Shown: piece by piece, positions 55,560-64,000 of the stretch
Numbering within the stretch: the stretch's first letter is position 1
How the letters are laid out: the number at the start of each line of letters is the position of its first letter
Origin: Bos javanicus
Taxonomy: Eukaryota; Chordata; Mammalia; Artiodactyla; Bovidae
Assembly (NCBI RefSeq): GCF_032452875.1
Contig: NC_083878.1
Location: forward strand, 53,698,878 to 53,762,877
Direction of reading: 5' to 3'
DNA length: 64,000 bases
Notes under the pieces: generated by a model
Seen by the model: the letters and a program-made list of their open reading frames with translations, nothing else
The model's database searches: none
Told to the model about the DNA's origin: nothing
Position numbers and translations under genes: made by a program

Positions 55560-55722
55560 TCACCCCCTCACTAGCCAGTTTCAAAGCATTTCCTTAACTC
55601 CCATTGTTAAAGGATAAGGTCCACACACTTAATTGAATAAAGTCTTGATAAAGCTCTAATCCGTCTTTCAGATCTCTCCCTTTAATCTCCTCTTTGAAAC
55701 CTGCTCCCTTCAGACTGACTTC
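55560..55722 (+). mobile_element. L2 LINE fragment
   Basis: 'caaagcatttccttaactccc', 'aaggataaggtccacacactta', 'gataaagctctaatccgtctttc', 'atctcctctttgaaacctgc' match the sense L2 order ('aataaagtccaaactcctt', 'ctccacgatctg'). Confidence 0.65.
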
Positions 55723-55723
55723 T

Positions 55724-55878
55724 TGCTCAGTCGTGTCCAACTTTTTCTGACCCCATGGACTGCAGCACACCAGACTTCCTCATCCTTCACTATCTCCTGG
55801 AGTTTGCTCAAACTCATGTCCATTGAATGGGTGATGACATCCAACCATCTCATCCACTGTTGTCCCTTTCTGCTTCTG
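55724..55878 (-). mobile_element. BovB LINE 3' tip fragment
   Basis: Antisense 'cttgctcagtcgtgtccaac', 'actgcagcacaccagacttcc', 'tcaaactcatgtccattgaa', 'ccaaccatctcatcc', ending abruptly at 'ctgcttctgc', where a Bov-tA begins. Confidence 0.88.
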
Positions 55879-56076
55879 CTCAATCATTCAGTCTTATGCA
55901 ACTCTTTGCAGCCCCATGGGCTTCAGCCTCAACAGGCTCCTCTGTCAATGGGATTTCACAGGCAAGAATCCTGGAGTGGATTGCCATTTTCTACTTCAGG
56001 AGGTCGTCCCAAACCAGGGATGGAGCCCACATCTCTTATGTCTCCTTCATTTAGCACTAGCGATACCTGGGAAGCT
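55879..56076 (-). mobile_element. Bov-tA SINE
   Basis: Antisense Bov-tA from 'tcaatcattcagtcttatgc' to 'gcgatacctgggaagc', with a diverged tRNA-like head. Confidence 0.88.
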
Positions 56077-56534
56077 TGACTTAGTGTTTCTCAAATGACT
56101 ATTTGATTTTCCTACCTCCTAGTATTTTAGTGATATATATGGAATACAGAAGGCATTTTGCTAATCTCCATGCACTGAAATACCATAAATTCCTGAGGAT
56201 AAAACTGAAATCACTCTTTGGATTGCAGGGATTCTCTACATTGAACTTTTCTGGAATATATTTCTCTTTTCTAAACTGCTAGATAGCGGTAGAGCATGTG
56301 TACAAGGTAATCAGGTGGAATTCCTGAAGTGAGGGAAGAAATCTTCTATTTTAGTTAGAATCTAACAAAACCAGAAACAGTTAATGTATGGATTAATTAC
56401 AATGGTATTAGTATACAATTTATGAACTAATTCACATTTATGAATATGATTTATTCTTTTAATTATAGGGGAGGGTGATTAATGTATAAGACTCAAGACT
56501 TATCCTCATCACAATTTGTTAAGGTAAGGTTTGT
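56077..56534. other. Unassigned sequence
   Basis: No repeat or gene recognised. Confidence 0.4.
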
Positions 56535-56615
56535 CTTTTTAAAAAGTAGTAATGTTAGAACCTGCTCATAAGTTAGTATGAAGAGCAAATGAATAATATA
56601 ATGTAAACTTTTCAT
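56535..56615 (+). mobile_element. MIR SINE fragment
   Basis: 'aaaaagtagtaatgttagaacctgctcataagttagtatgaagagcaaatgaataatataatgtaaac' follows the MIR text 'ataatagtacctacctcatagggttg' and 'gattaaatgag'. It is only the 3' half. Confidence 0.55.
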
Positions 56616-56839
56616 ATATGTAATAGAATTAAAATTGTGTATGGCCCATAGTTCTGTGTGTTCTAGCTATTTTTAACTATGCCATTTTTTACAAAAAAAA
56701 AAGAAATTAAAGGCTTATTTTAATAGAAAACTGTCCTCTTCTACTTAGTTATTAATTCTTATAGTCAAGCAGTTACTCCCTAAGCAAAAAATATATATGT
56801 AAAATAAATAGTGGGACGACAAAATAAAAGAAAATACAG

Positions 56840-57015
56840 CATTTGCTTGACTTTCCAATGCACATACTCATTTCTTATCCTTCTTATTATTTATTTCTTT
56901 ATTACTCAGAATCACAAGAGTTTATGTGTGTTATGTTCACAGCTGTGTCTTCAACACCTATAATGGCATCTAGCACATTAAAAAAACTCCATAAATATTT
57001 GTTTAATCTATTTTG
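56840..57015 (+). mobile_element. L2 LINE 3' end
   Basis: 'tatgttcacagctgtgtcttcaacacctataatgg', 'catctagcacatta' and 'ccataaatatttgtttaatc' correspond to the L2 3' end ('ttgttcactgctgtatccccagcgcctag', 'ctcaataaatatttgttgaatg'). Confidence 0.65.
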
Positions 57016-57229
57016 AAAATAATAGCAACAAAATAGTATCTTTCATACAGATGTAATAGTTCATCTCTGATATCAAGTCAATATATGTCTCAGAATAAAA
57101 CCCTTTATATTCTGGAATTTGTGGGGCCTTACATCATGTTTTGCTTCTCCCTTTTCATCTTAAAAATACAATTTCATATATCATTTTTTTTTCTATTCCA
57201 GCTTCCTACTGCATCATATTTATATGCAA

Positions 57230-58100
57230 ACAACCAAACATAAATTTAAAAAAATGTGAGTAAAATTTACCATAAGAAGGAAAGATCAACATAAAACACT
57301 TCAAAAGAAACAGAAAAAATTGAGAGAACTGAAAATCAATTTTTAGAGTTTGGATTTTTGTTTGCAAAGAAATTAGAAAAAAACATAGAATCTCCTCAAG
57401 ACAAAAATGCAATACTAAGAAAGAAGAGGATAAAAAATAAGAGTTCTTGGAAATGTAAGTTTGGTTTTCAATATGATCACAAGTAGAAGCATACGAATCC
57501 TAAGTAGTAAATTTAGGAATACTTCCCCAGAGTAAAACAAATATCCAGGAAACAAAAATGTAGAGGGATAGATAATAAAAGAAACATTAATTCAGAATGC
57601 CCAAAATTGTATTTATGGGAGTTTCAGAAAGAGGGAACAAAGGAAACAATGAGGAAAAATTTGTCAAAGAAACAATATGAAATGATTTTCCAAACTAAAA
57701 TTTATGTATACATCTAAAAATCAAAAAATCTTACCAATTTCCAAGTAAGGCAAATAATAAAAGTGCCATATTTCAAACTTAGGTATGTGTTGAAAATTTT
57801 CTCCCTGTGGAGGAAAACAGAGAAGGTCTTAGAAAAACAAAATGAAGACAGCAGTCAGATATTTGATTGACTACTTTGATTGGCATAAACAATAGGGGAA
57901 TTCCATTATAATTTTGAGAAGAAACATTTTAATTCTGAAATTGGTTACCCAAGTGAAATGATCAGTGTGAAAAAAACAAAATGACATTTACCAAGAAGCA
58001 AAATGTCAGAAAATTTACCTAACAGACAAAATTGCTTAGAAAGTCATAGAAGAAGAATATAAATCAAGGAAAAAGATAATAAGTGATACAGTAAAGAATA
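57230..58100 (+). mobile_element. Old L1 (L1M/HAL1-like) fragment, ORF1 region (tentative)
   Basis: A-rich sense text such as 'gggagtttcagaaagagggaac' and 'gagaaggtcttagaaaaacaaaatgaagacagcag' resembles the old L1 ORF1 order ('ggagtcctagaaggagagg', 'gagaaaatcttgaaagcagc'). High divergence and no ORF. Confidence 0.5.
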
Positions 58101-58538
58101 ATTCAGACACAGGATAAGTGAGAACACAAGATGCCATCTGCACAGCTGGACTTAACAAGCAGTACATCCAGACACACTGAGAAGAACTTCAAACAGGATG
58201 TATTGGGAACCAAAAAAAAAGTATTAAATAAGCTAAAGGGGATGTTTAAGAATTTTGAAGAATTTTGGGTTATGATTAGGAAACAATGGGAAAAGAAAAA
58301 AGAGTCAACAATTGTGCTAGGAAAAAATATAAAATAACTACACAAAAATGATAGATAAATTTAGTGTTCTACTTGACTGTAGTGAACAGTGTTAGTAGAT
58401 TTATAAAAATATAAATACTAATTATTGATTTTTTCACTTAAATTCAAAATATAGATGAAGCATAACATAATCAACTATGGTTACAGACAGTATATAGATA
58501 TAATTGACCTTGAAATATGAAAATAATTATGCAATTTT
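58101..58538. other. Unassigned AT-rich sequence
   Basis: No repeat or gene recognised. It may be further degraded L1. Confidence 0.4.
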
Positions 58539-58550
58539 ATAGAAGTTAGG

Positions 58551-58951
58551 GGAGAAGGCAATGGCACCCCACTCCAGTACCCTTGCCTGGGAAGTCCCAT
58601 GGACGGAGGAGCCTGGTAGGCTGCAGTCCATGGGGTCGCCAAGAGTCGGACGTGACTAAGCAACTTCACTTTTCACTTTCATGCATTGGAGAAGGAAATG
58701 GCAACCCACTCCAGTGTTCTTGCCTGGAGAATCCCAGGGACGAGGGAGCCTCGTGGGCTACCGTCTACGGGGTTGCACAGAGTCAGACACGACTGAAGCG
58801 ACTTAACTTTCACTTTTAACTTTTATGCATTGGAGAAGGAAATGGCAACCCACTCCAGTGTTCTTGCCTGGAGAATCCCAGGGATGAGGGAGCCTGGTGG
58901 GCTGCTGTCTATGGGGTCGCACAGAATCGGACATAACTAAAGTGACTTAGC
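58551..58951 (+). mobile_element. Bov-A trimer SINE with 12-base TSD
   Basis: Three Bov-A monomers in a row: about 58551-58680 ('ggagaaggcaatggcacccc'), 58687-58828 and 58832-58951 (both 'ggagaaggaaatggcaaccc'). They are joined by linkers 'cttcacttttcactttcatg' and 'actttcacttttaactttta'. The whole is flanked by 'atagaagttagg' (58539-58550) and 'atagacgttagg' (58952-58963), one mismatch, so the trimer was inserted as a unit. Bov-A2 is normally a dimer. Confidence 0.95.
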
Positions 58952-58963
58952 ATAGACGTTAGG

Positions 58964-60190
58964 AGGCTTAAAGCCAGACAGGATGAGAGGTCTCAGAAAA
59001 GATAACACCACAACTGATCTCTTTGCTTAAAAACTGGGAGTTGAAGGAATACCAAGTATGGATGAATGAAGCAGATATAAGGCTATAAGAGCATTACTGA
59101 AAGTTGCACAATATTGTTAACTGTGTTAGTCTACTGAAACAGAAATCCAGAATATTTTTGGTAACACACTATTGATGCTTCTTCTCTCTTACATCCACTA
59201 AATCCCGATGATAATGATCCAAGATTAGTTTGTGTGACTGAGCAAACACACACACACAGTTAGTGTGGATCAGAATGTCGTTCATGTTCAGAGTCCTTCT
59301 TTCTCTCTGTCCTGCCCTTTTTTGGACTGTCCTAAGGAGTACTTTCAGGCCAGTCACAGGCTGACTGCTGACTCTCTAGCAATCAACTGAGCCTGGAGTA
59401 GGAGGGAGGCATAACAGTAAAACAGGTATCTGTTGCCTGCATAACAGTAAAACGGGTATCTGTTCCCCGCCTCAATTAAGAGACTGCCCTAAGCTCTATA
59501 CGACAATTTCAGCTCACATTTCTTTATCCCTCATCAAGCTAAAAATTCATTTTTTTTGTCTGGTCACATTACTACTGCAGTTTATTTATTTTTAGGGAAG
59601 AAATAAAAATTGATGTTGGCTATGAAACTAATCATATCAGCAACACAACGATAATCAATATAATAAGTAAAGCTAAGATTTTAGCAATATTGGGAAAGGT
59701 AAAAAACCAAAAACCACTCAGTCATCATTTAGGAGGTCAATAGTTGTAAGAAGATAGATCAATTTACACTAATACAAGTCCATTGTTTAAGAATGATGGT
59801 TTATTTTACTTCAGTAATTATAAAAGTAATTATTTGGGAAATGATTGTCTCTGGGAAACAGCATTGGAGATACAGGGACAAAACTTGTCCATTTAAATTA
59901 TAGATTTACTGTATTATTTGACTTTTAAACATTGACATCTTTTACTTATAATTTAGATATAAGATAATTATTTCACTGATTGTTCCTCTGTACCTCTAAA
60001 ATACTCTTCCTTACACACTGTAGGATTTTGTGGTGAATATTTCTGAGAGAATAAATGAATTTAGGGAAAATTGCAAATTATCAAATCCTTTGAAATACAA
60101 ATCATTTTCAAGAACAAAGTCTGGCTTTTCATTTATTTCTTTCTTATGGCCAGAGAAGAGTTGTACTTAAATTTGATACTAGGTATGTTC
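58964..60190. other. Unassigned sequence, 1.2 kb
   Basis: No ruminant repeat or gene recognised. A CA run lies at 59247-59258. The stretch 59280-59510 is less AT-rich than its surroundings and could be an unrecognised LTR or conserved element. It carries the tandem duplication listed separately. Confidence 0.4.
59409..59468. repeat. Tandem duplication of a 30-base unit
   Basis: Unit 1 (59409-59438) and unit 2 (59439-59468) both begin 'gcataacagtaaaac' and continue 'gggtatctgtt' or 'aggtatctgtt'. They differ at three or four positions. Confidence 0.93.
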
Positions 60191-61886
60191 AGAGATATCA
60201 AAGGAATATTTCATGCAAAGATGGGCTCGATAAAGAACAGAAATGGTATGGACCTAACAGAAACAGAAGATATTAAGAAGAGATGATAAGAATACACAGA
60301 AGAACTGTACAAAAAGGATCTTCACGACCCAGATAATCACTATGGTGTGATCACTGACCTACAGCCAGACAACCTGGAATGTGAAGTCAAGTGGGCCTTA
60401 GAAAGCATCACTATGAACAAAGCTAGTGGAGGTGATAGAATTTCAGTTGAGCTATTCCAAATCCTGAAAGATGATGCTGTGAAAATGCTGCACTCAATAT
60501 GCCAGCAAATTTGGAAAACTCAGCAGTGGCCACAGGACTGGAAAAGATCAGTTTTCATTCCAATCCCAAAGAAAGGCAATGCCAAAGAATGCTCAAACTA
60601 CAGCACAATTGCACTCATCTTACAGGCTAGTAAAGTAATGCTCAAAATTCTCCAAGTCAGGCTTCAGCAATATGTGAACCGTGAACTTCCTGATATTCAA
60701 GCTGGTTTTAGAAAAGGCAGAGGAAGCAGAGATCAAATTGCCAACATCCGCTGGATCATGGAAAAATCAAGAGAGTTACAGAAAAACATCTATTTCTGCT
60801 TTATTGACTATGCCAAAGCCTTTGACTGTGTAGATCACAAGAAACTGTGGAAAATTCTGAAAGAGATGGGAATACCAGACCACCTGATCTGCCTCTTGAG
60901 AAATCTGTATGCAGGTCAGGAAGGAACAGTTAGAACTGGACATGGAACAACAGACTGGTTCCAAATAGGAAAAGGAGTTCGTCAAGGCTGTATACTGTCA
61001 CCCTGTTGATTCAACTTATATGCAGAGTACATCATGAGAAACGCTGGACTGGAAGAAACACAAGCTGGAATCAAGATTGCCAGGAGAAATATCAATAACC
61101 TCAGATATGCAGATGACACCACCCTTATGGCAGAAAGTGAAGAGGAACTCAAAAGCCTCTTAATGAAAGTGATAGTGGAGAGTGAAAAAGTTGGCTTAAA
61201 GCTCAACATTCAGAAAACAAAGATCATGGCATCTGGTCCCACCACTTCATGGGAAATAGATGGGGAAACAGTGGAAACAGTGTCAAACTTTTTTCTTTTT
61301 GGGCTCCAAAATCACTGCAGATGGTGACTGCAGCCACGAAATTAAAAGACACTTACTCCTTGGAAGGAAAGTTATGACCAACCTAGATAGCATATTCAAA
61401 AGCAGAGACACTACTTTGCCAACAAAGGTTCGTCTAGTCAAGGCTATGGTTTTTCCTGAGGTCATGTATGGATGTGAGAGTTGGACTGTGAAGAAGGCTG
61501 AGCACTGAAGAACTGATCCTTTTGAACTGTGGTGTTGGAGAAGACTCTTGAGAGTCCCTTGGACTGCAAGGAGATCCAACCAGTCCATTCTGAAGGAGAT
61601 CAGCCCTGCGATTTCTTTGGAAGGAATGATGCTAAAGCTGAAAGTCCAGTACTTTGGCTACCTGATGTGAAGAGTTGATTCATTGGAAAAGACTCTGATG
61701 CTGGGAGGGATTGGGGGCAAGAGGAGGAGGGGACGACAAAGGATGAAATGGCTGGATGGCATCACTGACTCGATGGACGTGAGTCTCAGTGAACTCCAGG
61801 AGATGGTGATGGACAGGGAGGCCTGGCGTGCTGTGATTCATGGGGTCGAAAAGAGTTGGACACGACTGAGCGACTGAACTGAACTC
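60191..61886 (+). mobile_element. BovB LINE, 5' truncated, RT region and 3' end
   Basis: Sense BovB from 'agagatatcaaaggaatat' to 'cgactgagcgactgaactga'. ORF 60347-61009 (220 aa) has FCFIDYAKAFDCVD (RT motif A) and ends in RQGCILSPC (motif B), where 'tga' at 61007-61009 replaces the usual leucine codon. The next piece, 61034-61327, carries LRYADDTTLMAES. C-terminal pieces are at 61260-61508 and 61683-61877. Length and 5' start match the copy at 15192-16888, but the flanks differ, so this is an independent insertion. Confidence 0.96.
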
Positions 61887-62840
61887 TCGCCCTGGAAAGT
61901 TCTACTTTACACCTGTATACTTAAAAGGTATTTATAATCTGAAAATTAAGAGTTCTGTCTTATTCAGCAGGATTTTTTTTTTTTTTTTTTTTTAGGACTT
62001 CAAATCTAGGAGGCAGCACCTCAAGTTAAGGAATTAGTATTTTGCTATGTATGGGAAGATACAAGAGTCAGGGTTTGTTTAAATCATTTCTTTGATATGA
62101 CCTCAGTTATCTGGGGCCTATAATCCTATGTTTTCATATCCCAAGTGTTGTCAAGGCTCACCATAGTGAGTGGCTCATGTTAGAGGCCTGCAATCACTGA
62201 TTAAATTTCTCAGGTCCTTCTTTCATGGTCAGGAATTTGACCAATATTTGGGAGACATTTTGTGATCAAATTGTGTCCCATGGTGCTGGCAGGGTCAAGT
62301 GGAAATTCTTGATATGCCACTCCAAGTGCTAAATATTGGACTTGGCCCCATCAATAAATATTCTCTAGATCTTTTGATTGTGATCCAGGAGACATTTTCT
62401 CTTGTTGCCTTTTCCTTACCTAGAATCACATTATTACAATTATTTTATGTTATAAAAGTGACCTATTTCCTTAAGTTCTTTAGCCATAGAAATTTTTTTG
62501 GAGACTTGGTTACACAAAGGATACTGTAAGAAACAACAATCTCATAGAGGATATTAAGTAATGAAGACAGTAACATTGACAGTGACATAGTGCAGGAGAG
62601 AGACACAAAGCTTAATTTCAAAACTAAGAAGAAATCAAAACATCGATTAGTATAATTAGTTGTAATCCAGTTGTAATAATCTAGTGACCAAAGAGCCATA
62701 ACTGATTTAATGAGCTATCCACAGTTTTTATTGTACAGCCTATGCACAATTTATGCCTGACTCAATCTTAGAGAAAAGCATATGTTACTGGCAGGATCAA
62801 CATAAAGAGAAAAAGATAAATGCTTTAATTCTGCTTTAGC
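61887..62840. other. Unassigned block, possibly an unclassified dispersed repeat
   Basis: A 21-base T-run lies at 61973-61993. 62000-62700 is more even in base composition than neighbouring unique DNA. The wording feels repeat-like to me (perhaps endogenous retroviral), but I see no LTR ends, primer site or protein motif. The frames 62299-62529 (+) and 62463-62699 (-) have no recognisable domain. Confidence 0.3.
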
Positions 62841-64000
62841 TCAGTTCAGTTTTGTCACTCAGTCGTGTCGAACTCTTTGCAACCCCTTGAATCGCAGCAC
62901 TCCAGGCCTCCCTGTCCATCACCAACCCCTGGAGTTCACTCAGACTCACTTCCATTGAGTCAGTGATGCCATCCAGCCATCTCATACTCTGTTGTGCCCT
63001 TCTCCTCCTGCCCCCAATTCCTCCCAGCATCAGAGTCTTTTCCAATGAGTCAACTCTTCGCATGAGGTGGCCAAAGTACTGGAGTTTCAGCTTCAGCATC
63101 ATTCCTTATAAAGAACACTCAGGACTAATCTCCTTTAGAATGGACTCGTTGGATCTGCTTGCAGTCCCAGGGACTCTCAGGAGTCTTTTTCAACACTACA
63201 GTTCAAAAGTATCAATTCTTCAGCACTCAGCTTTCTTCACAGTCCAAATCTCAAATCCATATATGACTACTGGAAAAACCATAGCCTTGACTAGATGGAC
63301 CTTTGTTGGCAAAGTATTGTCTCTGCTTTTGAATATGCTATCTAGGTTGGTCATAACTTCCCTTCCAAGGAGTAAGTGTCTTTTAATTTCATGGCTGCAG
63401 TCACCATCTGCAGTGATTTTGGAGCCCAAAAAATAAAGTCTGACATTGTTTCCACTGTTTCCCCATCTATTTCCCATGAAGTGATGGGACCAGATGCCAT
63501 GATCTTTGTTTTCTGAATGTTGAGCTTTAAGCCAACTTTTTCATTCTCCTCTTTTACTTTCACCAAAGGCTTTTGAGTTCCTCTTCACTTTCTGCCATAA
63601 GGGTGGTGTCATTTGCATATCTGAGATTATTGATAGTTCTCCCAGCAATCTTGATTCCAGCTTGTGCTTCTTCCAGTCCAGCATTTCTCATGATGTATTC
63701 TGCATATAAGTTAAATAAGCATGATGACAATATACAGCCTTGACGAACTCCTTTTCCTATGTGGAACCAGTCTGTTGTTCCATGTCCAGTTCTAGCTGTT
63801 GCTTCCTGACCTGCATACAGTTTTCTCAACAGGGAGGTCAGGTGGTCTGGTATTCCCATCTATTTGAGAATTTTCCACAGTTTATTAGTATCCACACAAT
63901 CAAAGGCTTTGGCATAGTCAATAAAGCATAAATAGATGTTTTTCTGAAACTCTCTTGCTTTTGTGATGATCCAGCAGATGTTGGCAATTTGATCTCTGGC
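62841..64000 (-). mobile_element. BovB LINE, runs off the window end
   Basis: Antisense BovB from its tail 'tcagttcagttttgtcactc' to the window edge in the RT domain. The minus frame 63560-63859 (99 aa) contains RQGCILSSC (motif B) and LRYANDTTLMAES. The catalytic YADD reads YAND, so the first catalytic aspartate is lost. Further minus-strand pieces are at 63351-63566, 63220-63477 and 62836-63102 (arginine-rich GGRRRRAQQSMRWLDG). The 5' end is outside the window. Confidence 0.96.

Noticed and set aside
1831..59000. tRNA-like heads of Bov-tA elements as possible tRNA genes
   Set aside because: Only A- and B-box-like words survive. No complete cloverleaf is seen, and the sequence continues into the Bov-A body.
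61887..62840. Endogenous retrovirus internal region
   Set aside because: Only an impression from wording. No LTR boundary, primer-binding site, or Gag, Pol or Env motif is visible, so it is listed as unassigned.
1126..64000. Regularly recurring words (gagtcggacacgactgag and similar) as a possible CRISPR or satellite array
   Set aside because: Spacing is irregular and both orientations occur. All instances are explained by the shared 3' end of BovB, Bov-tA and Bov-A2.

Overview
This window reads as intergenic DNA from a ruminant (a cattle, sheep, goat or deer type artiodactyl). The diagnosis rests on dozens of copies of ruminant-specific retroelements: the RTE-type LINE BovB, the tRNA-headed SINE Bov-tA, and the dimeric SINE Bov-A2. 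Artiodactyl L1 3' ends also occur, over a background of old mammalian MIR, L2, MLT1, MER5 and L1M pieces. I find no intact host gene, no RNA gene, no CRISPR array and nothing bacterial. The species and chromosome cannot be read from the sequence.

Layout. Bases 1-8.5 kb hold short old repeats, SINEs and two antisense BovB fragments. 8.6-17 kb carries two long sense BovB copies, a degraded third one, and two Bov-A2 elements with clear target-site duplications (TSDs). 17-19.6 kb is nearly free of ruminant repeats. 19.6-22.7 kb is the most interesting stretch. It holds an L1 with a probable 3' transduction, followed by an unrecognised antisense processed pseudogene. That pseudogene has been split by a twin-primed (internally inverted) BovB, a Bov-tA and a BovB 3' tip. 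23-25.9 kb is SINE-rich. 25.9-28 kb is the least damaged BovB, with reverse transcriptase ORFs. 28-38 kb is mostly L2, MIR and SINEs, with a 36-base perfect palindrome in a TA-rich tract and a TSD-flanked L1. 38-42.5 kb is a mosaic of rearranged BovB and L1. 48.8-52.7 kb contains an L1 nested in BovB and a composite BovB with three successive 3' ends. 53-58 kb is old L1 plus an inverted BovB pair. 58.5 kb is a Bov-A trimer. 60-64 kb holds two more long BovB copies facing each other tail to tail.

By my boundaries BovB alone covers roughly 16-17 kb, about a quarter of the window. All copies are 5' truncated, and every one I could read has frameshifts or stops. Open reading frames here are BovB ORF2 pieces, their antisense shadows, or chance frames. 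The SINEs share their 3' sequence with the BovB tail, which fits the known model in which BovB enzymes mobilise Bov-tA and Bov-A2.

No previously undescribed functional system is evident. The observations most worth following are the broken retropseudogene at 20.8-22.7 kb, the template-switch-like BovB/Bov-A composite at 50.5 kb, the Bov-A trimer, and repeated coincidence of BovB 5' truncation points.
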